A stretch of 64,000 bases of DNA, taken from Streptomyces sp. TLI_171 (GTDB lineage Bacteria > Actinomycetota > Actinomycetes > Streptomycetales > Streptomycetaceae). Position 1 is the first letter of the stretch; each line of letters starts with the position of its first letter. The stretch is taken from assembly GCF_003610255.1 (NCBI RefSeq), contig NZ_RAPS01000001.1, positions 4,340,001-4,404,000 on the forward strand, written 5' to 3'. Shown here piece after piece: positions 41,500-49,262 of the stretch. The position numbers and the translations under genes were made by a program. The notes under the pieces were generated by a model. That model did not search any database and was not told the DNA's origin. It saw only the letters and a list, made by a program, of their open reading frames with translations.

Positions 41500-42369
41500 T
41501 CAGGGGTGCGCCGCCCAGCGGATGGCGTCGGTCATCTCCTTCAGCGAGCCGAAGTGGGCGGCCCCGGGCTCCAGGTAGAGCTGGGCGCCGGGGATGTGGT
41601 CGGCCAGCCAGGCGGAGTGGCCGACGGGGGAGAACTTGTCGTCGGCGCCGTGCCAGAGGCGGACGGGCACGTGGATGGAGTCCACCGCGAAGCCCCATTC
41701 GGCGATGAAGGCGAGGACGTCGTCGATCCAGCCGTCGGCGCCGAAGCGGAACGCCTGCCGGTAGGTGGAGTGCAGCATCCGGCGGATGCCGATGTCGGCG
41801 ACCACGGTGCGGTCCGGCGGGGTGAGTTCGGGGACCAGGTTGCGGATCAGCTGGGCCGGGTCGCGCCGGATCATCCGGGACCGGAACTGGAACTGGCCGG
41901 CGATCCGTGGCTGGCCCAACTCGGCCTGGCGGTAAGCGCGTTCGTTGGACTCGGTCATCCCGGCGAACCAGTCGAGGCCCTCTGCGTGGCGGGGGGCGAG
42001 GGAGACCTGGGTGGCGGCCCGGCGGACCCGGTCGGGCAGCAGTGCGGCGCAGGCCAGGGCGTGCGGCCCGCCGCCGGAGCGGCCGACCACGGCGAACCGG
42101 TCCAGGCCGAGCGCGTCGGCGATCACCGCGACGTCGTTGGCCGCGGCCGAGACGTTGCGTCCGGGCAGCCGGGTGGAGTCGCCGTAGCCGGGGCGGTCGA
42201 AGGAGATCAGCCGGACCCGCATCCGGGCCAGCACGGCGCTGCGCGGGGCGGGCCCGACCCGGCTGCCGGGGGTGCCGTGGAGCAGGAACACCGGTCTGCC
42301 GGACGGGTCTCCGGAGGTTTCGACGGCGAGGATGCCACCGTCCGGCGTCTCGATCCTCCGTGTCGCCAC
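41500..42369 (-). CDS. Alpha/beta hydrolase
   Basis: A 289-residue hydrolase with oxyanion 'LLHGTPGSR', nucleophile Ser98 in G-R-S-G-G-G, Asp in 'LWHGADDKFSP' and the final His in 'GAAHFGSL'. The GTG at 42369 has GGAGGG upstream. It begins 14 bp after the stop of the DUF4231 gene, so both are in one operon. Substrate unknown; esterase, epoxide hydrolase and lipase relatives all share this pattern. It ends just beyond the fxsT terminator and is convergent with the fxs block. Confidence 0.9.
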   Translation of the reverse strand: MATRRIETPDGGILAVETSGDPSGRPVFLLHGTPGSRVGPAPRSAVLARMRVRLISFDRPGYGDSTRLPGRNVSAAANDVAVIADALGLDRFAVVGRSGGGPHALACAALLPDRVRRAATQVSLAPRHAEGLDWFAGMTESNERAYRQAELGQPRIAGQFQFRSRMIRRDPAQLIRNLVPELTPPDRTVVADIGIRRMLHSTYRQAFRFGADGWIDDVLAFIAEWGFAVDSIHVPVRLWHGADDKFSPVGHSAWLADHIPGAQLYLEPGAAHFGSLKEMTDAIRWAAHP

Positions 42370-42383
42370 GCGGGCCCTCCTGC

Positions 42384-43346
42384 TCAGCTGGGGATGTCGA
42401 GGCTGCGCACCTCGCGGCGCGCCTGCCAGGTGGTGTGTTCCCGGGAGATCGCGTCCTCGGCGTCCCGGGCCAGCCGGGCCCAGGTCTCCTCAGCCTCCGG
42501 GGAGGAGAGGTCGACGGCGGCCAACTGAGCCTCGACCTTGGAGAGTTCGGCCGCGGCGAGAGTGTAGGCGGCGGCCTGCGGCCGGTACTGGCGCAGCTGC
42601 GCCCAGGCGGCGATGGAGGCGGCCACGGCGGAGATCGCGCCGAGCGCGTCGAACGAGAACTGGCCGAGGGCGCGCAGCACGGCGAGCAGCAGGCCCGCGG
42701 CGGGCAGCACGATGGCCAGCCGGCCGACCCGGCGGGTCGCGTTGCGGCACTGGATGGCCTTGGCCTGGTACCACTGGCGCTGGCTCTGCACGCGCTCGCG
42801 CAGGTAGATCTCGCGGCGGACCGGCAGCGGCTGGTCGCGGAGCTTCTCCATGGTCTCGGTGATCTGCGGGTGGCGGGCCGGGGCCCGCCAGGTGCGCAGT
42901 TCCTCGGTGACCCCCGGGGTGACCCGGTCGGTGTCGAACTCGCCGAGGATGCCCGCGAGCTGGATGTCGTAGAGGCGCTCGGCGTCGGGCAGCTTGCGGG
43001 GCGGCGGCTGGTAGGAGTCGGCCCGCACCGCGTACTTCCACACCAGGGTCTTCACCGACTCGGCGACCGCCCGGCCGTCGTACCAGAGCCGCTGCGGGTT
43101 CTGCCAGGCGACCATGACGGCGATGAACAGCGCGCCGAGGTACGCCAGCGCGGCGCCCCAGGCCCACAGCGCGCCGTCGGCGGAGCCGGCGAACGCCGCG
43201 CCGACCAGCAGCAGCAGCTCCCAGCGGGAGAGCGCCACCGCCCGGGTCTGGCCTTGCAGGGACGCGCCGTCGGCGGCCCAGAACAGGCGCGGGAGCAGGT
43301 CCTGCTCCCGCACGAAGCCGATCGAACGCCCCGCCCCAGCCGCCAT
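42384..43346 (-). CDS. DUF4231 (SLATT-like) membrane protein
   Basis: A 320-residue protein with two hydrophobic hairpins: residues about 43-80 ('WELLLLVGAAFAGSADGALW' in part, 'AALAYLGALFIAVMVAW') and 205-245 ('LAIVLPAAGLLLAVL', 'ALGAISAVAASIAAW'), separated by a soluble 100-residue helical part and followed by a helical tail. This is the DUF4231 pattern, related to SLATT two-helix proteins that are predicted membrane-perturbing effectors in conflict systems. Direct neighbour of the fxs system but on the opposite strand. No enzyme motif. Confidence 0.7.
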   Translation of the reverse strand: MAAGAGRSIGFVREQDLLPRLFWAADGASLQGQTRAVALSRWELLLLVGAAFAGSADGALWAWGAALAYLGALFIAVMVAWQNPQRLWYDGRAVAESVKTLVWKYAVRADSYQPPPRKLPDAERLYDIQLAGILGEFDTDRVTPGVTEELRTWRAPARHPQITETMEKLRDQPLPVRREIYLRERVQSQRQWYQAKAIQCRNATRRVGRLAIVLPAAGLLLAVLRALGQFSFDALGAISAVAASIAAWAQLRQYRPQAAAYTLAAAELSKVEAQLAAVDLSSPEAEETWARLARDAEDAISREHTTWQARREVRSLDIPS

Positions 43347-43461
43347 CCCCGCCCCCGCAGCGCCGTCTCACCGGTCTCGGGAGTCCTTCCCAGTGTCGGG
43401 CGAACTTACGCGAGCGCCAGCGGAGTTGGCCGAATGGGGCGGGTCGCGGCCGAGGCCGGTG

Positions 43462-44211
43462 TCACCAGGCGTAGAAGATCCGGTCGGCGTTGTCGGCGAT
43501 CACCTTGTTGTTCCACTCGGTGCCGCCGTCCACGTTGCCGGAGCGGAACAGCGGCGGGGTGATGCCGCGATCGGCGAGCTTGGCGATCGCGGAGGCCGTC
43601 ACGGACTGCATCAGCGCGCTGGTGACGATGGTGGAGACCGAGCCGAACGGGGCGCCCGCGCCGGGGTGCTCCAGCTCGCCGTCGCCGAGGCCGATCTTGC
43701 TGTCCAGCACCACGTCGCAGTTGTCCTTGAGGTAGGTGCCGGACGGGTGGTTGGAGGAGACCGCGCCGGGATAGGCCAGCGAGGTCACGCCGATCACCTT
43801 CAGGCCGCGGTCCCGGGCGTGCTGGGCGAGCTCGACCGGCATCACCTGGCGGCCGGAGAGCGAGACCAGGAACAGCAGGTCGCCGCTGCGCGCCGGGGTC
43901 AGGTCCAGGGTGGTGGTGGCCAGCCCGGAGACCCGCTCCAGCGCGCTGCCGAGGTGCGCGGGCATCACGTTCACGCCGGTCATCCCGGGCACGTTCAGCA
44001 GGTTCATCACGACCAGGCCGCCGGCCCGGTAGACCACGTCCTGGGCGGCCAGCGAGGAGTGCCCGGCGCCGTAGGCGAAGATCCGGCGGCCGTGCTCGAC
44101 CGCCTCGGCCAGCAGCTCGGCGGCGGCCTCGATGTTCTCCCCCTCCTCGGCCCGGATCCGCTCCAGGTGGGCCACCGCGGCGTCCAGGTACCGGCCGACC
44201 AGTTCGCTCAT
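43462..44211 (-). CDS. SIS domain sugar-phosphate-binding protein (UPF0309 type)
   Basis: A 249-residue SIS-domain protein: 'IFAYGAGHSSLAAQDVVYRAGG' in two pieces, 'GDLLFLVSLSGRQVMPVELA' in two pieces, and 'GVTSLAYPGAVSSNHPSGTYL' in two pieces with the phosphosugar-binding Ser/Thr loops. The family binds or isomerises phosphorylated amino sugars; exact substrate unknown. Divergent from dmdR1, an arrangement conserved in streptomycetes. GGAG precedes the ATG at 44211. Confidence 0.87.
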   Translation of the reverse strand: MSELVGRYLDAAVAHLERIRAEEGENIEAAAELLAEAVEHGRRIFAYGAGHSSLAAQDVVYRAGGLVVMNLLNVPGMTGVNVMPAHLGSALERVSGLATTTLDLTPARSGDLLFLVSLSGRQVMPVELAQHARDRGLKVIGVTSLAYPGAVSSNHPSGTYLKDNCDVVLDSKIGLGDGELEHPGAGAPFGSVSTIVTSALMQSVTASAIAKLADRGITPPLFRSGNVDGGTEWNNKVIADNADRIFYAW

Positions 44212-44409
44212 CTCTGCTCCGTCCGAGCTCGGGAGCGGTCAGGTGGTCCAGACCGCATATGGAGAAAGCTACGGCGTGCACGGTGGCCCCTGCCGCAGGC
44301 GGCTGTCAACCGCTCCGAAAAGCGCGGGCATAGCGGTGCAGCGGACCGGGTTGTCACTTCGGTACGTCAGAATTGGCGGTGAGGACACCGAAGAACGGAG
44401 CCAGGGGCG

Positions 44410-45099
44410 ATGTCAGGGCTGATCGACACCACTGAGATGTACCTCCGCACCATCCTGGAGCTGGAGGAGGAGGGCATCACCCCGATGCGCGCCCGGATCG
44501 CCGAGCGGCTGGAGCAGTCCGGCCCCACGGTGAGCCAGACGGTGGGCCGGATGGAACGCGACGGGCTGCTCCAGGTCGCCGAGGACCGGCACCTCGAACT
44601 GACCGGCGAAGGACGCAAGTTGGCCGTCCGGGTGATGCGCAAGCACCGGATCGCCGAATGCCTGCTGGTGGACGTCATCGGCCTGGAGTGGGAGCAGGTC
44701 CACGAGGAGGCCTGCCGCTGGGAGCACGTGATGAGCGAGACCGTCGAGCGCAAGGTGCTCGCGATGCTCGGCCACCCCACCCAGTCCCCGTACGGCAACC
44801 CGATCCCCGGCCTGGACGAGCTCGGTGACACCAAGGCCGAGGGCGAGGGCTTCGACGCCGGGCTGGTCACGCTGGAGGCGGTCGCCGCCAAGGACGGCAC
44901 GGACGTGGTGGTGCGGCGGATCGGCGAGCCGATCCAGACCGACGGCGAGCTGATGCGCACCCTGCGCCGGGCTGGCGTGCGCCCCGGCGCCACCGTGCGG
45001 GTCGCGCCGGCGGCCGGCGGCGTGCTGGTCGGCAGCGGCGAGAACGCGGCCGAGCTGGGCAAGGACATCGCCGCGCACGTGTTCGTCGCCCAGCCGTAG
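44410..45099 (+). CDS. dmdR1: DtxR-family iron-dependent repressor
   Basis: A 229-residue metalloregulator that with Fe2+ represses siderophore and iron-uptake genes. N-terminal winged helix (residues 1-70, 'GPTVSQTVGRMERDGLL'), dimerisation/metal domain (residues 75-140: 'RVMRKHRIAECLLVD', 'VHEEACRWEHVMSETVE', 'GHPTQSPYGNPIP') with the Met, Cys, Glu and His metal ligands, and a C-terminal SH3-like domain. The sequence matches the streptomycete DmdR1 type. An adm-like antisense frame covers almost the whole gene. No orthodox iron box was found in this window; its targets are elsewhere. Confidence 0.95.
   Translation: MSGLIDTTEMYLRTILELEEEGITPMRARIAERLEQSGPTVSQTVGRMERDGLLQVAEDRHLELTGEGRKLAVRVMRKHRIAECLLVDVIGLEWEQVHEEACRWEHVMSETVERKVLAMLGHPTQSPYGNPIPGLDELGDTKAEGEGFDAGLVTLEAVAAKDGTDVVVRRIGEPIQTDGELMRTLRRAGVRPGATVRVAPAAGGVLVGSGENAAELGKDIAAHVFVAQP
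44413..45078 (-). other. Antisense open frame in dmdR1 (adm-like)
   Basis: A 221-codon frame from GTG 45078 runs antiparallel over dmdR1. In Streptomyces coelicolor an antiparallel gene, adm, overlapping dmdR1 has been reported to be translated and to affect siderophore and antibiotic production. This frame has the same place and orientation. Open antisense frames are common by chance in DNA of this GC content, so translation here is not shown. Confidence 0.3.
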
Positions 45100-45143
45100 C
45101 GCCGTTCGCTACCGCTCGCGGCGACCGCTCCGGAGACGCGCCT

Positions 45144-45173
45144 CGGGGCCCGGTGTCCCCACACCGGGCCCCG
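45144..45173 (+). terminator. Terminator hairpin after dmdR1
   Basis: CGGGGCCCGGTGT (45144-45156), CCCC, ACACCGGGCCCCG (45161-45173): a perfect 13-bp stem 45 bp after the stop. Confidence 0.8.
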
Positions 45174-45502
45174 CGCGTTCCCTCCCCGTCCCCTCCGTCC
45201 CCCGCCGTCCCTCCCCTGCCGTGCCGGGCGCGACCCCCTGTGCCGCGCCCGGCTCCCTCCCGCTGCCGCATTCGGCTTCCCCGTCCGAACGCCCTCCCGG
45301 CAGCCCCCCACGCTCTCGGTCCGCCCGCTCCTTTCGCTCCGTTGGCCCCGTGCCGACGCTGAGGATGATCCCCTCGGCAACCGCGGCCAATCCTTGAGCG
45401 TTGTCACCCGATCGGTGGGCTTCCCGCGTTGACCTGCGGGTATGACCACCGGTTCCGGAAGATCGCGCTCCGGACGGCGGAGAACGGGCGTGGGCACGCG
45501 AA
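45174..45502. other. Gene-free region with pyrimidine-rich tract
   Basis: No convincing gene. 45178-45350 is strongly C/T-rich on the plus strand (many CCCTCC and CCGTCC words). TTGACC at 45429-45434 has no matching -10. Short frames here lack ribosome sites. Confidence 0.4.
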
Positions 45503-45542
45503 CGGCGGGCCCGGCCTCCGGGTCGGGAGGCCGGGCCCGCCG
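45503..45542 (-). terminator. Terminator hairpin after the PrimPol-like gene
   Basis: A perfect 17-bp stem (45503-45519 and 45526-45542) with a 6-nt loop, 60 bp after the minus-strand stop. Confidence 0.75.
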
Positions 45543-45605
45543 CTGCCGCGCGGGGTGTCGCACGGCGACGCCCTCGCCGGATCGGCCGAGGGCACACTCG
45601 GGAGG

Positions 45606-46310
45606 TCAGCGCACGGCGGCGGCCGGGCGCTGAACGGGGCGCGGGGCGGAGGACTCCCGCCCGCAGGCGTAGGCCAGCGGGCTGACCAGCTCCATCGCGT
45701 CCGGCAGCCAGCGGTTCAGCGCGGACGGCGGCCGAGCCCACTGCGCCGAGGCGTACCCGCCGACCCGGGACGGCGGGGCCACCACCCAGTCGCCCTCGCC
45801 GCGCGCCACCAGGTCAAGCCGGTCCGCGGACCAGCCGATCTGGCGCAGCATGTCCGGCAGCTTGTCGACCACGCCGGGCAGCACCAGGAAGTGCAGCCGC
45901 CGCCCGCTGCGCCCCGGCGCGGCCGGGACCGCCACCACCGGGCCGAGCTGCAGCCCCATCCGCTCCATCCGGGCCAGCGCCAGGCAGCCCGCCACCTCGG
46001 GCACGTCCAGCACGTCGAAGGCCCGCCCGGTGGGCAGCAGGATCGACGCCTCCGGGTTCTCCGTCCACCACTTGCGGACCACGCCGGGCCCGGCGCTGGC
46101 CCTGCCCCGCCAGTCCGCCCCGACCGGGTGCGCGCCGGGCAGCGGGCACTGCGCCTCGCCGCACGAGCAGCGGGCCGGGCCCTCGCCGTCGACCAGCCAC
46201 GTTCCCGGCGCCACCTCCCAGTGGCGGTCCTCGGCGTAGCGGACGGCTTCGAGCAGCAGCGGCGGCAGGTCCTGTTCGGGAGCTCCTGGGGTGTTGTCCA
46301 CGTGCTGCAC
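45606..46310 (-). CDS. PrimPol (bifunctional primase/polymerase N-terminal) domain protein
   Basis: A 234-residue protein matching the N-terminal primase-polymerase (archaeo-eukaryotic primase-like) domain: 'RYAEDRHWEVAPGTWLV', the Cys/His cluster 'CSCGEAQCPLPGAHPVGADW', 'WWTENPEASILLPTGRAFDVLDVP' in two pieces. The full catalytic acidic pair and a helicase domain of phage primases are absent, so it may be a non-catalytic or regulatory relative. GTG at 46310; another in-frame GTG at 46301. Divergent from the NsdA-like regulator, with which it is usually paired in streptomycetes. Confidence 0.8.
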   Translation of the reverse strand: MQHVDNTPGAPEQDLPPLLLEAVRYAEDRHWEVAPGTWLVDGEGPARCSCGEAQCPLPGAHPVGADWRGRASAGPGVVRKWWTENPEASILLPTGRAFDVLDVPEVAGCLALARMERMGLQLGPVVAVPAAPGRSGRRLHFLVLPGVVDKLPDMLRQIGWSADRLDLVARGEGDWVVAPPSRVGGYASAQWARPPSALNRWLPDAMELVSPLAYACGRESSAPRPVQRPAAAVR

Positions 46311-46565
46311 AACTACCGTCCGTGAGTGCGGGTTACGGGCCGCCGCGGAACGCTTCGAACGGGGCGCGCGATGTCACCCGGGACGGTGATCCTGGTCGGA
46401 ACCCTCCGTCCGAGCAGGGGCGGTAACGGGCGCAGAGGGGGCGCACAGGGGCATTCACCAGGGCGCGTGGGGAGTGGGTACGTCACCGTGGGTATTCCGC
46501 ATGGTGTTGCACAGTCGTCGCCCTCCGGTCGGGTCCGGACGGCGTTGGGGAGGCGGAAAAATCCC

Positions 46566-47942
46566 ATGGCCGCGAGACCACTCGTCGCACGAGAGCCGAA
46601 CGAGCGTCTGCAGCAGCTGATCCAGGAGGCGGGCTGCTCCAATGCGGGCCTCGCCCGCCGGGTCAACCTCTGCGGAGCAGAACACGGACTGGACCTGCGT
46701 TACGACAAGACCTCCGTCGCCCGCTGGCTGCGCGGGCAACAGCCACGCGGGCAGGCGCCCGCCGTCATCGCCGAGGCGCTCGGCCGCAAACTCGGCCGCG
46801 GCGTCACCGTGGACGAGATCGGCATGGCCGACGGCAAGAGCCTCAGCTCGGCGGTCGGCCTGCAGTTCGCGCCCAGCCTCGGCGCCGCGCTGGAGCAGAT
46901 CTGCGAGCTCTGGCGCAGCGACGTCGGCAAGCGCGACTTCCTGGCCGGCGCCACCGTCGCCGCCTCCGCGCTGGTCGAACCCAGCCGGGACTGGCTGATC
47001 ACCCCGCCCGACCCGGTGGTCGCCCGGACCGGCGGCACCAGGGTCGGCCTGGCCGACGTCGCCGCCATCCGGGCCACCACCCAGATGCTGGTCGACCTCG
47101 ACCACCGGTTCGGCAGCGGCCACGTCCGCCCCGTCGTGGTGCACTACCTCAACAGCGTGGTCTCCGGCTTCCTCGGCGGCTCCTACCGCGACGAGACGGG
47201 ACGTCAACTCTTCGGCGCGGTGGCCCGGCTGACCGAACTGGCCGGCTACATGGCCGTCGACACCGGACAGCCCGGCCTCGCCCAGCGGTACTACATCCAG
47301 GCGCTGCGCCTCGCCCAGGCCGCCGACGACCGCGGCTACGGCGGCTACGTCCTCGCCGCCTCGATGAGCCACCTCGCCGCGACCCTCGGCAACCCGCGGG
47401 AGATCGCCCAACTCGCCCGCGCCGCCCAGGAAGGCGCCCGCACCGTCGCCACCCCCACCGCGATGGCGATGTTCTACGCCGCCGAGGCCCGCGGCCACGC
47501 CCTGCTCGGCGACGCCTACGCCTGCGAGCACGTCGCCGCCAAGGCGCTCGCCGCGATGGAGCAGCGCAACCCCGTCGACGACCCCGACTGGATCGTGCAC
47601 TTCGACGAGGCCTACCTGGCAGACGAACTGGCGCACTGTCACCGCGACCTGCAGCAGGGCGAACGGGCCGAGCACTACGCCCGCACCGCGCTCGAACTGC
47701 ACCCCGCCCACCGGGTCCGCCGGCGCGCCGTCGACCTGGTGCTGCTCGCCACCGCCCAACTCCAGCAGCGCGACCTGGAACGCGCCTGCGAGACCGGCAC
47801 CGAGGCGGTCCGGCTGCTCAGCGGACTGCGCTCCAACCGCGGCGTCGAGTACCTCGACGACTTCCGCAGCCGGCTCGAGCCGTACCGGGGCCACCGCGCC
47901 GTGCGCGAGTTCCACGCCCGGATGGACGGGGAGGCCGCGTAG
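46566..47942 (+). CDS. NsdA-like helix-turn-helix/TPR regulator
   Basis: A 458-residue protein with an N-terminal helix-turn-helix (residues about 12-75, 'SNAGLARRVNLCGAEHG' and 'DKTSVARWLRGQQPRG') and a long C-terminal helical region with TPR-like repeats ('LAQRYYIQALRLAQAADDRG', 'RAEHYARTALELHP'). The layout and words such as 'VGLQFAPSL' and 'WRSDVGKRDFL' are those of the NsdA group, negative regulators of development and antibiotic production in Streptomyces. The assignment to NsdA itself rather than a paralogue is uncertain. ATG at 46566. Divergent from the PrimPol-like gene. Confidence 0.83.
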   Translation: MAARPLVAREPNERLQQLIQEAGCSNAGLARRVNLCGAEHGLDLRYDKTSVARWLRGQQPRGQAPAVIAEALGRKLGRGVTVDEIGMADGKSLSSAVGLQFAPSLGAALEQICELWRSDVGKRDFLAGATVAASALVEPSRDWLITPPDPVVARTGGTRVGLADVAAIRATTQMLVDLDHRFGSGHVRPVVVHYLNSVVSGFLGGSYRDETGRQLFGAVARLTELAGYMAVDTGQPGLAQRYYIQALRLAQAADDRGYGGYVLAASMSHLAATLGNPREIAQLARAAQEGARTVATPTAMAMFYAAEARGHALLGDAYACEHVAAKALAAMEQRNPVDDPDWIVHFDEAYLADELAHCHRDLQQGERAEHYARTALELHPAHRVRRRAVDLVLLATAQLQQRDLERACETGTEAVRLLSGLRSNRGVEYLDDFRSRLEPYRGHRAVREFHARMDGEAA

Positions 47943-48104
47943 CCGCCGCTCGATCGTGAAGCAATAGCACAGAACAGCAGCCCACGTAGTCACCTGTGCC
48001 GGTGAACCGGTAGCGTGGCCTCGCAGTTGTGGTCCGCCGTCAGCAACCCGGCGGGGCAACCGAAGGCCCGGGATCCCGGTGCCGTGCACAGGTGAGGAAT
48101 CGCG

Positions 48105-49214
48105 TTGAGCCAGCGCCGCTCGTATCCCAACTCCGGCGACTTCAATCTGGACGACCTGTTCCGGCCGGAGCCCGCCGCGGACGGCCAGGGCGGACCGGCC
48201 CAGGCCGCGCAGCCCGCGCACGCCCAGCCGCAGCCGCCGCACGCCCCCGTCCCGCAGCAGCAGTCCGCGCCGCCGGTCGGCCAGAGCGGCAGCCCCGAGT
48301 ACTGGGGCACCCCCCCGCAGCAGCCCGCCGCCGCCCCGCAGGCCGACAACGGCGCCACCCAGTACCTGCCGCCCTACCCCGCCGGCGACCCGTCGGTCGG
48401 CGGCCAGCAGCCCGGCTACGCCCCGCAGGCCGCCCAGCCGACCTACGGCGGCGGCGCCGGCTTCGGTGGGCAGCAGCCCGCCCAGCAGCAGCCCGGGTAC
48501 GGCCAGCAGACCTTCGGGGGCGCGGGCGGCTACAGCGCGCCCCAGCAGCCCGCGTACACCCCCGCCGAGAGCGGCGGCCGCCGCAAGCCCGACCCGAAGA
48601 TCCTGATCGGCGCGGGCGTGGCCGGCGCCGCCCTGATCGCCGTCCTGATCGGCGTGCTCGCCAGCGGCGGCGACGGGGGCAGCAAGGACAAGGCGAAGGA
48701 CAAGGCCGCCGCCAGCCAGGCCGCCAGCGCTCCCGCCGGCGGCGGGAGCGGCGCGGTCACCCCCGAGATGAAGGCCCAGGCGCAGGCCATGTCCGACCTG
48801 CTCGGCACCGCCAGCGCCAGCCGCACCTCCGTCGTCAACGCCGTCACCGCCGTCGGCAAGTGCCAGACGCTGCCCGACGCGCAGGGCGCGCTCACCGCCG
48901 CCGCCGCGCAGCGGCAGGACCTGCTCAAGAAGCTCGGCGAGCTGAAGGTCGATCAGCTGCCGGACGGAGCGAAGCTGGTGACGCAGCTGCAGGCCGCCTG
49001 GCAGGCCTCCTCCAACGCCGACTCCGAGTACGCCCTCTGGGCCGGAGACCTGGTCGCCGCCTGCGACGCGGCCAAGGCCAAGGACAACGACCACTACCGC
49101 AACGGCAACACCGCGAGCGGCTCCGCCACCACCGCCAAGCAGCAGGCCGCGGAGCTGTGGGGCGCGATCGCGGGCAAGACGGGCCTGGCGAACAAGTCGG
49201 CCGCCGAACTCTGA
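48105..49214 (+). CDS. Gln/Pro-rich single-pass membrane protein
   Basis: A 369-residue protein. Residues 1-160 are low-complexity, rich in Gln, Pro, Ala, Gly and Tyr; one membrane helix follows (residues about 167-187, 'ILIGAGVAGAALIAVLIGVLA'), then a Lys/Ala linker and an extracytoplasmic helical domain of about 160 residues with one Cys pair (GKCQTL and VAACDAA). The topology fits a bitopic envelope protein with a disordered cytoplasmic arm. No family recognised. TTG at 48105 with TGAGGAA upstream and TAGCGT (48011-48016) as -10. Confidence 0.8.
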   Translation: MSQRRSYPNSGDFNLDDLFRPEPAADGQGGPAQAAQPAHAQPQPPHAPVPQQQSAPPVGQSGSPEYWGTPPQQPAAAPQADNGATQYLPPYPAGDPSVGGQQPGYAPQAAQPTYGGGAGFGGQQPAQQQPGYGQQTFGGAGGYSAPQQPAYTPAESGGRRKPDPKILIGAGVAGAALIAVLIGVLASGGDGGSKDKAKDKAAASQAASAPAGGGSGAVTPEMKAQAQAMSDLLGTASASRTSVVNAVTAVGKCQTLPDAQGALTAAAAQRQDLLKKLGELKVDQLPDGAKLVTQLQAAWQASSNADSEYALWAGDLVAACDAAKAKDNDHYRNGNTASGSATTAKQQAAELWGAIAGKTGLANKSAAEL

Positions 49215-49262
49215 ACGCGTCCCTGGTGGTTGCCCTCCGGCGCGGCGCTCCCGCCCCTGGCG

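Noticed and set aside
37130..42528. Very long frames in both orientations over fxsT (about 1,500 codons each)
   Set aside because: They follow the third-position GC bias of fxsT and have no recognisable motif, while the fxsT frame has Walker A, TIR and TPR motifs.
42384..43346. Grouping the DUF4231 protein with the SLOG protein as one SLOG-SLATT defence system
   Set aside because: They are 23 kb apart with many housekeeping genes between them, so a joint system is not supported by position.
45429..46325. A plus-strand frame over the PrimPol-like gene
   Set aside because: Arg/Gln-rich shadow; the minus-strand frame has a recognisable domain and a terminator.
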